Positions 11,456-20,169 are shown, counted from the first letter of the stretch. The stretch is DNA of 36,865 nt from Priapulus caudatus (GCF_000485595.1 NW_014577197.1:28147-65011), one strand, 5' to 3'. The notes: generated by a model not told the origin, from the letters alone. A program made the numbers and translations.

Positions 11456-12186
11456 CGTCACAGTACGTGTCTGTGACATTACTATCGATAGAGTTTTTTA
11501 TGAAAACAGAAAAATGATCCTGGTATAGCGCTGAGAAGGGTTTTGAGTTTCCACAAATAATTGGTCACATTCGACGCTAGAGTGGTACGCTCCCTGTAGC
11601 TATCAACATATTTACACTTACAGTTGGAGGTGCGGTGCCATTTTTGCGGAATCATCACAGATCGCTCAGTTACAACTTACATGCCAGTTTTTTGGTTCAC
11701 CTTTGTTTCCATTAGTGTACGTACTAACAGCTTGCCAACATTTTGCCAACAGGCATAGGAGAATTCTTCAAAGTGGAGCCCATCTAAAACCACACCAAGT
11801 ATATATATAGTAAGTGTATGCGTAGATAACATAGTTTAAGCAATTCCTTTAACGTGTAGTTGATTTTTTATGTGGAATTTCTAACAATTTCTTTGCAATT
11901 TTAATGAGCGCAATAACTCACATAAGTAGAACATGCATTCAGAATCAAAAATTGTCTCACCTTCTAATGAATTAAATACGCTGCTATCCCTTTCCGTATA
12001 TATACGATCGGCATAAAATCTATCCCAACAGGATAGCGTTAACAGGATATAAGATCGAAACGACCATATAAATATAAAACCACGTAAAAACAAATCCATT
12101 TGCCGTCGCAGGACGGCGAGAGTAACAACGGCCGCATTTTCTTTCGCACGAAAAACAATACCCGCGTTCGCGTCTTCACGTCGCCA
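11456..12186. other. Region upstream of the C6orf120 gene; no separate gene seen
   Basis: AT-rich until about 12100, where GC content rises sharply. A promoter or first exon for the downstream gene may lie here, but no TATA box or donor could be assigned with confidence. Confidence 0.35.
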
Positions 12187-12204
12187 CCTTCTTCTGTTTT
12201 TCAG
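12187..12204 (+). other. Putative 5' UTR splice acceptor of the C6orf120 gene
   Basis: A pyrimidine-rich run ending in tttttcag lies 55 nt upstream of the C6orf120 start codon. The matching donor and first exon were not identified in the AT-rich sequence upstream, so this is inferred from the acceptor alone. Confidence 0.4.
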
Positions 12205-12259
12205 ACGCTGCGCGTGGCGCCCGCGCCTCCCCCCCCCTGCGCGCCAGTCGGCAGCAGCC

Positions 12260-12814
12260 ATGCGAGTGCACGCTATCATCGCCGCTCTGCTCGCCTGCCT
12301 CGCCACATGCGTGCGGCTCTCCGTCGCCACCGGCGACCTCGTCCAGCGTCTGCAGGACGTCGTCGCCGCGGGCAACTACACGTACTTCCGTCTGAACCGC
12401 GCCGGCAGCGTGACGATGGTGCTGCGCTCGATGCGCGGCGACGCCGACCTCTACGTCTCAGAGTCGACGCTGCGGCCGGACTTTGCGTTCGAGAACCACG
12501 ACCTGCAGTCGGTGACGTGCGGCCTCGACTCCGTCACGATTCCCGCCGCGTTCCGCCGCCCCGTCGGCGTCGGCGTCTACGGACACCCGCATCATATGGA
12601 GAGCGAGTACTCGCTCGAGATCTACCTGTCGGACGATCGCTCGGAGCCGGAGTACGAGCGAGCGGAGCGCGACAACGAAGCGGGGTTCGCCGCGGCGACG
12701 CCGAAGCTGCCGTTGCCTGACATGCCGGCGTACGGCGAGAGCCATGAGGAGGAGTCGCTGCTGTGGACGATAATCGTCGGCGTGTTGAAGGTTCTATTCG
12801 ACGTGCTGCTCTAG
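12260..12814 (+). CDS. C6orf120: C6orf120 homologue (UPF0669 family secreted protein)
   Basis: 184 residues in one exon, stop at 12812-12814. Residues 1 to about 24 form a signal peptide (MRVHAIIAALLACLATCVRL, then SVATG). The rest matches the UPF0669 family throughout: NYTYFRLN (residues 39-46, with an N-glycosylation sequon at N39), MRGDADLYVS, the cysteine segment QSVTCGLDSVTIPA, FRRPVGVGVYGHP, an acidic linker, and the C-terminal EEESLLWTIIVGVLKVLFDVLL region (hydrophobic helix). Human C6orf120 is about 190 residues, so this looks full length. The ATG has a good context (gcagccATG), and a likely splice acceptor (tctgtttttcag) ends at 12204, so a 5' UTR intron is probable. The human protein is reported to be secreted and N-glycosylated; its biochemical activity is not established. 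The coding exon is much more GC-rich than its surroundings. Identification is by recall of the family, not by a search. Confidence 0.93.
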   Translation: MRVHAIIAALLACLATCVRLSVATGDLVQRLQDVVAAGNYTYFRLNRAGSVTMVLRSMRGDADLYVSESTLRPDFAFENHDLQSVTCGLDSVTIPAAFRRPVGVGVYGHPHHMESEYSLEIYLSDDRSEPEYERAERDNEAGFAAATPKLPLPDMPAYGESHEEESLLWTIIVGVLKVLFDVLL

Positions 12815-13741
12815 CTTTGGCGCGAGCGCGCGTCGGGTTGCCGACGGCGACGACGACAACCGGCTCTCTCGCTCCCGTTCTCCGTGTTTGCCGATGGACG
12901 GTGTAGTTTATAGAAACTGGACTGCTGTTGTTACGCGCGCAGAACTTTGTTACCTGGTTACCGATAATATTTATGTGTCGATGCAGCAAGGGGCGAGACG
13001 GTAGGTCAATGTGATTGTGTCGTGTAGTTACACGATGTAACGGATCGAGTGCACGTTGACAGAGCTGGCTCGAACAAAAGCGCGCAGTGCTGAGCGACCA
13101 TGCTTGAATTACTAATTGGAAAATACAAATGCCGTGTTAGAGTGAATTAGTTCAATTTAGTTATTAGCCCGAGTGTTATGAACACTTGATTTCGGGAAGA
13201 TAACACATAGATGTATATGTCGAAGGTGATGCTAAGAGAAAAACTATCACACTGTGTGTTTGGACATTTACAGCGGAGGAAGTTTACTTACACGATTGTT
13301 GTTTTAGTTGTCAGATTATACTTCCGAGTGGCTGCGTGGAATAACTAAGTTTTGATGAAACCGTCGACGGGTAGATGTATATTTATGTGGACCATCTGCA
13401 ACCTATATTTAACCCTATTTGTTTAAATGGAAACTTGATTCTGCGCATGTCAAGTACAGCAAGTAGGCTATGTGAGGGTATGATTACAGAAGATCAGGTT
13501 GTTAAGAATTGTGTGTTGTCGTGGCTGCTGACTAGCTTAGTTCTGTTTTACGGCTCAAAACGCTGCAATTATGTTGATAGACATTCTGGATACTTGTATT
13601 CCATACTTGTAGCTCATGCCTTTACTTGAAATACTGAAAATGTAAGAATTCTAATGAATATTTTTGTAAGGTTAGTTGAAATGTAAAAAAATAGTTTTCT
13701 AATGTGAAAGACATTTGCACGTGCCCAACTGTTTTACAAAT

Positions 13742-13747
13742 AATAAA
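13742..13747 (+). terminator. Poly(A) signal, probable 3' end of the C6orf120 transcript
   Basis: Canonical AATAAA about 930 nt after the C6orf120 stop, followed by a T/G-rich stretch (actttgtttgg) suitable for cleavage-factor binding. It lies just before the start of the SelL transcript region. The interval 12815-13741 is otherwise non-coding 3' UTR with no repeat I recognise. Confidence 0.6.
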
Positions 13748-13912
13748 CATTTGATTCCTGAAGTCTTCTAAATACTTTGTTTGGCAATCACTCTGGCAAA
13801 TTTCTCGTCACATTTAATCGCATACACTCTTCTCTCGACACATTTCTTTTCGCATTCTGAATTCTGTGCCGCGCTCACCTAAACATTCGAATTCGGTTGT
13901 CCTTCGTCAGAA

Positions 13913-13929
13913 GATTTCTTTCTTTACAG
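13913..13929 (+). other. Putative splice acceptor upstream of the SelL start codon
   Basis: The sequence gatttctttctttacag is a strong pyrimidine tract plus AG, 24 nt before the ATG at 13954. It suggests a non-coding first exon between the C6orf120 poly(A) site (about 13.76 kb) and here, or further upstream. The donor was not identified. Confidence 0.45.
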
Positions 13930-13953
13930 CCTAAGGTCCACGACATCACACGA

Positions 13954-14877
13954 ATGTCGTCCGAGACGACGGACGCGCGGCGCCACCTGGCGAGCGTCGT
14001 CACGGCAACGGCCGCCTCGATGGAGGAGATACTGGCGACGGCGCGCCTCCGAGCCGCGGGATCCGTCGAGGAGTTTCTCGAGCGAGACTACGGCTGCATG
14101 GGCCGCGCGCTCGGAGTCTACCGCGACATGCTGGCGGGAGTCGGCTGCGCGACGCGGCGGCAGGCCGAGGACGCGTGGGGGCGCTGCTACGCAAACCGCG
14201 ACGTCCGCGAGTCCGTCGACGACCTCCTCGAGGTAGAGGGCGCCTGGAACGCGTTCCTGCACGACGTTGACGACCGCGCGCGTCGCCGCAGCAACGACGG
14301 CGGCGGCGACGGCGGCGGCGGCGGCGTCGAGGTCGGCGACCCGGCGCCGGGCGACGCGCGGCTCCGTGACGCGGGCACGCGCGCTGAGGTCGCGCTCGCC
14401 GACTACCTAGGGGGCGCCGCCGTCGTCGTCGTGCTGCTGCGTCACTTTGCTTGACTGCCGTGACGCGCGCACGCGCTTGCGCTCGCGCGCCGCCGCGCCG
14501 AGCTCGCCGCCGCCGGCGCCCGCGTCCTCCTCGTCTCGATCGGCACGACCGAGGCGGCGCGCGAGTGGCGCCGCCAGACGGCCGCCGACTTCGACATGGC
14601 GGTGAGCGAGGACCGGCTCGTCTACCGGCGCCTCGGGCTCGGTCGCTCGGCGTACAGGGTGTGGAACGTGGCGTCGCTGACGTACTACTCGGAGCAGATG
14701 GCCGCGGGAACGCCGCTGCCGGAGATGTTCCGAGCGCAGCGCGAGGACATCCACCAGAGCGGCGGAGACTGCGTCGTCGACAGGTCTGGCCGCTTGGTGT
14801 TCGTGCACCGCAGTGAGACGTCCGTCGACAGGCCGTCAGTGGACACGATCCTACATGTTCTGTCGCGCATCGATTAA
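13954..14877 (+). CDS. SELENOL: Selenoprotein L (SelL), thioredoxin-like with UxxU redox motif
   Basis: One open frame of 307 residues from ATG 13954 to TAA 14875-14877, interrupted only by TGA at 14452-14454 and 14461-14463. These read as U167-L-P-U170 in the context RHFAULPUR, directly after a hydrophobic strand (AAVVVVLLRHFA). That is where thioredoxin-fold AhpC/TSA-like proteins carry CxxC. Before it come a helical N-terminal region (1-115), a Gly-rich linker (116-124) and VGDPAPGDARLRD. After it come ELAAAGARVLLVSIGTT, the PLPEMF segment and GGDCVVDRSGRLVFVHRSET, typical of AhpC-TSA_2 domains. SelL is a known cytosolic selenoprotein family whose two Sec form a diselenide; its substrate is not established. 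A splice acceptor (ctttctttacag) ends at 13929, so a 5' non-coding exon is likely; the frame is open upstream but has no ATG. Strongly GC-rich exon. A double nonsense pseudogene is unlikely given the exact UxxU spacing, intact flanks and downstream SECIS-like hairpins. Confidence 0.9.
14452..14463 (+). other. Recoded UGA-N6-UGA: two selenocysteine codons (UxxU)
   Basis: tga ctg ccg tga in the SelL frame. The two UGA codons are separated by exactly two sense codons, giving the diselenide UxxU motif at the position of the CxxC redox centre. Reading through both as Sec joins two halves that belong to the same thioredoxin-like domain. Confidence 0.88.
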
Positions 14878-15333
14878 ACGCGAGAATCTCACGGCGCGCG
14901 GGGGCGGGGGTACTCCGAATTCGCTACACGTCCGTAGCTGCGCGAATTATGTTTGAATCGTTGTGCGGCTGCTTGCTATGCTCATTCGGAAGAATTCGTT
15001 CAGAACAATTGCTCAGGTTACGATCGACTATAGATGCTGTGTGATTATATTGAAGTTTCGGGGAACCGGGAAAGGGTGCTGACGCTATTCACAAATCACA
15101 TTTTCTGCTTTTTGCGGGTAATGTAATAGTCACAGGAGCATAGCTTGATCATATACCTGGCAGGGGGATTTTCTGAACCAACTATTAATAACTGAATGTT
15201 ATTTTAGAAGTTTTAATTAAGAAATGAGAGCAGAGGTAGTGTGATGGAAATTTGTTAAAATATTTATTCTATTATTTATTTGTGCTCCTCAACCCCCCTC
15301 CCCCGTGGCTATTGACCTGAATCGTGATAATAA

Positions 15334-15446
15334 CGTACACTAAATTTACGGAACTAACGACAGTTTGTGACGGCTGTCTTACCAAGGGTTTCATCCAATC
15401 TGACAGCTTGAAGATGCCTGTCCATATAAAGTAAATTTAGTGTACG
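15334..15446 (+). repeat. 16-bp inverted repeat enclosing SECIS element 1
   Basis: cgtacactaaatttac at 15334-15349 is the exact reverse complement of 15431-15446. The 81-nt interior contains the whole first SECIS-like hairpin. In RNA this would extend the SECIS into one long stem; in DNA it resembles the ends of a small foldback element. Confidence 0.75.
15359..15422 (+). promoter_or_regulatory. Candidate SECIS element 1 in the SelL 3' UTR
   Basis: All parts of a type II eukaryotic SECIS are visible. Helix I is GACAG (15359-15363) with CTGTC (15418-15422). An internal loop follows. The quartet is TGAC (15368-15371) opposite TGAA (15409-15412), giving tandem G.A/A.G pairs. Helix II is GGCTGTC (15372-15378) with GACAGCT (15402-15408), seven pairs including one G.U. 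The unpaired AA is at 15384-15385, 13 nt after the quartet, and an apical mini-stem GGG/TCC follows (15386-15388, 15394-15396). It lies about 480 nt after the stop codon. No covariance search was run. Confidence 0.78.
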
Positions 15447-15601
15447 CATACTAATTGCATTCAACAATGATAAAAGATGTGGTGGTGTAGTCATAGTAAA
15501 GAATGCTATTCACTCAATGCACTTACAAGACGATAGTGTTTGCTTAGAGCAACCATGTCTCTAAATGAAATATTTAAAAGACTTATAGGACTCGCGAGTT
15601 T

Positions 15602-15648
15602 TTGACGGTTGTCATACAAAGGGTTTGAGCCAATCTGACAGCCTGATG
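15602..15648 (+). promoter_or_regulatory. Candidate SECIS element 2 in the SelL 3' UTR
   Basis: A second hairpin resembles the first in sequence and shape. The quartet is TGAC (15603-15606) opposite TGAT (15644-15647), giving the canonical U.U, G.A, A.G pairs. Helix II is GGTTGTC (15607-15613) with GACAGCC (15637-15643), seven pairs. Unpaired AAA is at 15618-15620, 12 nt after the quartet, and a short GG/CC apical stem follows. Helix I below the quartet is weaker than in element 1. The shared blocks AAGGGTTT and CCAATCTGACAGC suggest a duplication, while substitutions inside helix II keep pairing. Confidence 0.68.
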
Positions 15649-15673
15649 TAAGTAATGTTCGTAATCCGTACAA

Positions 15674-15679
15674 ATTAAA
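15674..15679 (+). terminator. Possible poly(A) signal (ATTAAA) of SelL
   Basis: ATTAAA lies 26 nt past the second SECIS candidate, followed by T-rich DNA. I saw no AATAAA between the stop codon and this point, so a single 3' UTR of about 800 nt carrying both hairpins is plausible. Confidence 0.4.
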
Positions 15680-15776
15680 CTTGTTTATATTAATTTGATA
15701 AAAAAAAAACTAAACATGTGATGTATAAGTTACACTTCTTGCCTTTATTCTGTCAGAGCAGGAGTACATTATAGTA

Positions 15777-16192
15777 CAGTCCGACCTCCTTTATCCGGCC
15801 ACGTCGGGACAGGCACCCATCCGGATATGGGATTTGGCCGGATGTGAGAGTTATGCTCAAACACAGCATTTCTATGCAGTTCAGTAGGGTTTATGCATGG
15901 GATAATGTATTTACTCATTGCTATGATTATTTGTAACAAACTGTCGTGTTTTATGGTTTATATGAAATGGAAATAAAATGAAATAAAACAGAAATTTTAC
16001 TGGAGGCATAGCGGACAGCACACACACACGCACACGCACACGCAAACACACGTACGGTTGGTACATCGCACGAGTTTTGAGCGAGATTTTTAGGTGGAAA
16101 TGAATGAAAAACAGAGAACATGCACTGCGAGATCGCGGCCGGTTAATAGAGATTTCCGGATAACGGATGGCCGGATAAAGGAGGTCGGACTG
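15777..16192. mobile_element. pogo/Tigger-like non-autonomous element (MITE)
   Basis: Terminal inverted repeats start CAGTCCGACCTCCTTTATCC and end with the matching GGATAAAGGAGGTCGGACTG, flanked by TA on both sides (15775-15776, 16193-16194) as expected for Tc1/mariner-pogo insertions. The CAGTcc...TTATCCGG terminus is typical of Tigger/pogo elements. There is no transposase; the interior carries a short (CA)n-like tract near 16020-16045. It sits between the convergent SelL and Aven genes. Confidence 0.85.
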
Positions 16193-16340
16193 TACATGTA
16201 AATGGGAGTACAGTTTCTCTCTTGTTTATATCATCTTGTTACCATAATGCAGTTCATCAAGTTACATCACTTGTCACATTTGCAGAGTTTAAGGTTCTGT
16301 ACAGCGTAGATATTGGTTGATATTAGCAGACGTATGCACT

Positions 16341-18318
16341 TCAACTATCTAGAACACTGTCCAACCAGTCATCCAGGTCAACACCACCTGCTCCTGAGCC
16401 TACAAAAGAATGGACGAATATGTCTTCATGTTCCTGTATAATCATATATAGATAGCACAACCTGTAATTCCATTTTACATTTACATTTAACTACACGTTA
16501 TAATGAAGAGGCAGTTTCATCAATTCATAGTGTTGTATAAATTACTCTACTGGGATTAGAATTATCTAAATATATTATTGTCATGTAGATCGTGAATATA
16601 GTTACATGCAGAAGACACACCTGAACCTACTGGACGGCATTCATTCTTGGAACCTGTGTGAGCCAACTGCGAATCCAAAGACAGGAGGGTGTCTAGATCA
16701 TCTTCTTGCTTCTGAATCGCCACGTTCCCTAAAGCAGCGGTTATTTCTGTGACGTCTTTATCCGACTTGCTACCCACTTCAGTTCCTGCACTGGTCTGTT
16801 GCAAGTCGCTAGTAAGCTTTCTGTCGGTATTCTGTACAGGAAGCATGGTTACTGAATCTGTGACAGGCACTGATGCTTCTGCTCTCAAGTTGGGAATAGG
16901 TGTTGACGACAGCAAAAAATCCAGCTCCGCTTGCTCTGCTTCAGTCACTGCTGAATTTGCATCTTTTAGATGCTGTCCGGTAATTTGGCATGTACCATGA
17001 GACTCGTTATCAACAGATTCAACACCCAACTTATTTAGTGTTGTAGATTCTGTGCCATCGCTAAGTAGACCAATTACATTGCTAGCAATTGTGTGCTTCT
17101 CATCATCTGCATTGAAAGGTAGTGGTTTGTATGGTGCGGGTGAGTACATTTCAGAACATCTCTTGGCATCCTCTGCAAAAGCTTTAATATGTTTCTCCTG
17201 TAAGAAAAAAAAATTTGGTTTAAATCTCCTTGCTCACAAACGGTTTTCTATCATATCGTAAAAGAAGATCGATCTATATGTTTATATGAGCCGAACCTAA
17301 ATGTTGATAATAACCTCAAATAAGCTTTCATCCAAGTGCAGACGCTTGTGCAGTGGAATACATGCAAGGGCTGCAGCGAGAGTATCACAGTCGATTGACA
17401 TGAAGCCTCCAACAGGAACGCTGCTGCTGCTCTCGCTCTCCTCGGCATCCCATTGTCTTTCATCCTTAAAGCGAAATTCTGCTGCTGAGCCCCCTGCTCA
17501 AAAACATAAACAGATATTGCATGAATATAGTTATCCATTCGAAGCCAATACGAATGCCATTAAGATTATGTTGCACATGTTAGTGTCACATAATTTAACC
17601 GAACTGTTAACCTATTCTAAATTTCTTGGTATTCTAACACTGCGAACACTGCCAGGCTTTGTGATGTGTGCATGAATGCAAGACCGGCCGCCGTACACAC
17701 CTGTTGTCGTTAGTAATGAGTGGAAGTCGGCACCCCTGCACTGTTCCTGCTCACTTGGCGTGTCAACGTCGCATTCATACCTGTCCCAGTTACTGGTAAC
17801 ACCTCGTCTTGAAAACGAAGATGGAGCCTCTTCTAATTCGGAAGTGTCATCCTATAGTATAGGATTACATGCACGGGTAAAATATTAGATTAGTTCATTT
17901 ACATTGATCACATTATACAATGCGATTAATTGTTCTATAGGCAATTGCACGTTGTTGTGTGCATTACTTTTAGCTAGAAATGTTTATTTTCATTGTAAAA
18001 TACTTTTTGGAATATACGGTACCACTTAAAGTTAATTTGGTTTACGTTTTGCAATTATGAACCAGCATTGCATCAAGGCATTTGTTAATCTTTACATTCT
18101 TTACATTCTTTGCAATGTAGACTTATAGGTTCTCAAACCTGCTCCCTGGTTTCCGGCTCCACTTGGGCAGAATCATCTCTTCTTCCCTGTCTACCCACTC
18201 TCCCTCCTCTACGACATGATGAGGCTGAGCCTGAATCTCGTTTATTAATATTATTATTAATATTATGTTTTGCATTGTACTGTGCACTGCTTTTTTTCTT
18301 ATGCTGGTCAGGTTTCAT
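16341..18318 (-). CDS. AVEN: Aven homologue (apoptosis and caspase activation inhibitor), five exons
   Basis: Exons on the minus strand with GT-AG boundaries: 18318-18139, 17851-17701, 17493-17315, 17197-16621, 16399-16341 (stop TGA 16343-16341). Phases agree at every junction and give about 381 residues; human Aven is about 362. Matching landmarks in order: a basic RG-type patch CRRGGRVGRQGRRDD (residues 35-49), SSFSRRGVTSNWDRY (71-85), CRGADFHSLL, AEFRFKDERQWDAEE, the segment MSIDCDTLAAALACIPLHKR, two acidic leucine motifs (ELDFLLSSTPIP and DDLDTLLSLDSQ), and the conserved C-terminus DLDDWLDSVLDS. Aven binds Bcl-xL and Apaf-1, damps caspase activation and acts in ATM signalling in vertebrates. 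The start is uncertain: a strong acceptor-like ttgttttcttctag lies just upstream on this strand (about 18328), so an extra N-terminal exon is possible. Confidence 0.88.
18243..18264 (-). repeat. (ATT/AAT)n microsatellite inside Aven exon 1
   Basis: attaatattattattaatat encodes NINNNIN in the predicted Aven N-terminus, a lineage-specific low-complexity insertion if exon 1 is correctly called. Confidence 0.6.
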
Positions 18319-18319
18319 T

Positions 18320-18920
18320 ACTTTTACTAGAAGAAAACAAATTAAGACACTGTGTTCATATTCACATCAGTGTTGAAATTAGTGCCGGTAAATCGCCCCA
18401 GCTTCAGAGAATAGGACTATTACGGGGATTGTTTACAATGATAAATACCAAGTATGAGTGGGCGCAGCCATGATAATACAGAACCAGACAAATCCTGTCG
18501 ATAGATTAGACGAAATAATTACAATAATTCTAGCCAGCATATACCATAGATATATACAACCAATATACATTATTTACATGTATTTTTATTATATGTAATG
18601 TTTTGATAAACACAGCGCTTCATATCTAAAGATGATATAATATAAATAAATATTTCCAAGTTGTAGTCTTTCATAAATATCTACGTCTGGCTCTGGTCAG
18701 TGGCCTACCAGTACTGTTCACTTGTAATTACCGCGGCAAATGTTGTTGTCCACGCGTTGTTGAACAACACGATCGTATTAGAGATCCAGGTTGGACTAAG
18801 ATACAATAATTTCAGTAGAATACATCGCAGTTAATGTAATAAGCAATATATAACGCGTGAATGCACATAAATTACTTGTACGTCGCTCCTAGTGTAATGA
18901 CTAAAGTAATGTATTGGATT
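18320..18920. other. Probable upstream region of Aven; no other gene seen
   Basis: AT-rich, with (ATA)-like runs near 18540-18650. It may contain the first exon or promoter of the minus-strand Aven gene; nothing specific could be assigned. Confidence 0.35.
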
Positions 18921-18930
18921 GTCACGACAC

Positions 18931-19040
18931 TAGCTCTAGTAGTAGTACTATAGCCGCTTACATTAACTGCCGCTGGCAGCTAAATGAGCGCTATGAGCCG
19001 CCAGCGGCAGTTAATGTAAGCGGCTATAGTACTAGAGCTA
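18931..19040. mobile_element. Foldback MITE with 9-bp flanking direct repeat
   Basis: Arms tagctctagtag...gccgcttacattaactg (18931-18980) and gccagcggcagttaatgtaa through ctagagcta (to 19040) are almost perfectly complementary. TCACGACAC flanks both sides (18922-18930 and 19041-19049). A 9-bp target duplication with long TIRs resembles Mutator-like elements. The direct repeat can be read as 13 bp because TAGC follows on both sides. Confidence 0.75.
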
Positions 19041-19278
19041 TCACGACACTAGCACGCCTGATAAGTTTGTGTGCGGACTGCCAACATGATCATACGTACA
19101 TTACATACCTAGCATAGGTTCTAAGAGTTACAGTAAGATTGCCATAAGTTGCCTTCTCTCTTCTCACTACGTGGCAAGAAGGTGTGAAACAGTTCAGACT
19201 GGAACCTCTAGTCTAGACAGTCCCTTGCAGCTTACAGTAGACTAGCAATCTGAGCATTAGGGCCTACTGGCGCTGAGA

Positions 19279-19573
19279 GGGTCTATGTCTCCCGCGGTAC
19301 TGCCGGAACGTACCCTGGGTACGGTCCGGTATACCGGAACGTACCCTGGTACTATATTATATGCCGGACCGTACCTCGCCTACTCCACTAACGAGTCTAG
19401 GGAGTCGCCTACGCCTGCTCCATATCCCGAACCCGAACCCGAACCCTAACCCTAACCCGAACCCTAACCCTAATCCTAACACTAACCATATCAAATAGTG
19501 ACCAGGGTACGTTCCGGTATACCGGACCGTACCCAGGGTACGTTCCGGCAGTACCCTGGGGGACATAGACCCT
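19279..19573. repeat. Inverted repeat (~72-bp arms) enclosing telomere-like DNA
   Basis: gggtctatgtctcccgcggt through gaacgtaccctggt (19279-19350) is mirrored by accagggtacgttcc through gggacatagaccc (19501-19573). Each arm contains a smaller near-palindrome, ggtccggtataccgga. Confidence 0.88.
19426..19488. repeat. Interstitial telomere-like repeat (CCCTAA/CCCGAA)n
   Basis: The order is (CCCGAA)3, (CCCTAA)2, CCCGAA, (CCCTAA)2, then degenerate tcctaacactaacc. The glycine/leucine/phenylalanine ORF on the minus strand is a by-product. Confidence 0.9.
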
Positions 19574-19763
19574 ATGAGCCCTACTGGCCACGGCCAACGT
19601 TCGATCCTCTTGAGTGTGGCGGAGTGAAGCACTGAAGTGAAGGCACTTAATTATTATAATTTATATAGTTATGTGCTATGCGAATGCCATGTGATGCGAT
19701 GCTATGTTGGCATGCCCTGCAAAATTCACCCTGTATAGTATGTCCCCTTGGCTTTATAGACTA

Positions 19764-19973
19764 CTGTATACGCCATATTTTTAGCGTACAGATATTTTCG
19801 CGAATTCAGACTTGACGGACAATTTCGCGAGAGGTTAATTTCGCGATAGGTGAATTATGAATTACTCGATATTATTCGGTATGAATTATTTGCGTGTTGT
19901 TATTTTCGCGGTCGGGGACGCATTCGCGAAATACGCGAATATTAAACCACCGCGAAATATACTGCGTATACAG
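19764..19973. mobile_element. MITE-like element, CTGTATACGC ends
   Basis: CTGTATACGCCATATTTTTA at the left and CGCGAAATATACTGCGTATACAG at the right are imperfect inverted repeats. The interior is rich in ttcgcg words. About 210 bp, no ORF. Confidence 0.6.
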
Positions 19974-20169
19974 CATACCAGCGTGTATAGCCCTTCATTC
20001 CACGGCAGGGATATAAATTCTTGTGCATAAGTCTATCGCTATCAGTGCACCCTTTAAAAGTGTAATAAGTATTGCAGTGTGGCATGCTATGCTGTAGCCA
20101 ATGAAACAATTTAAAGGCCTGGCTGGCAAAATAATAGTGTTTGCCTTTGCCAACCATTGTTAATTAAAC

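Noticed and set aside
14452-14454. Reading SelL as a short protein ending at the first TGA, or as a pseudogene with two nonsense mutations
   Set aside because: Both stops are TGA, spaced exactly as UxxU at the redox site. The downstream frame keeps family features for another 138 codons, and SECIS-like hairpins follow.
14451-14816. Overlapping + strand ORF in another frame of SelL, and minus-strand ORFs over 13924-14870 and 12458-12989
   Set aside because: These are GC-rich shadow frames of the two real coding exons, made of Arg/Pro/Ala with no family features.
19357-19632. Gly/Leu/Phe-rich minus-strand ORF
   Set aside because: It is the telomere-like CCCGAA/CCCTAA repeat and the foldback arms read as protein.
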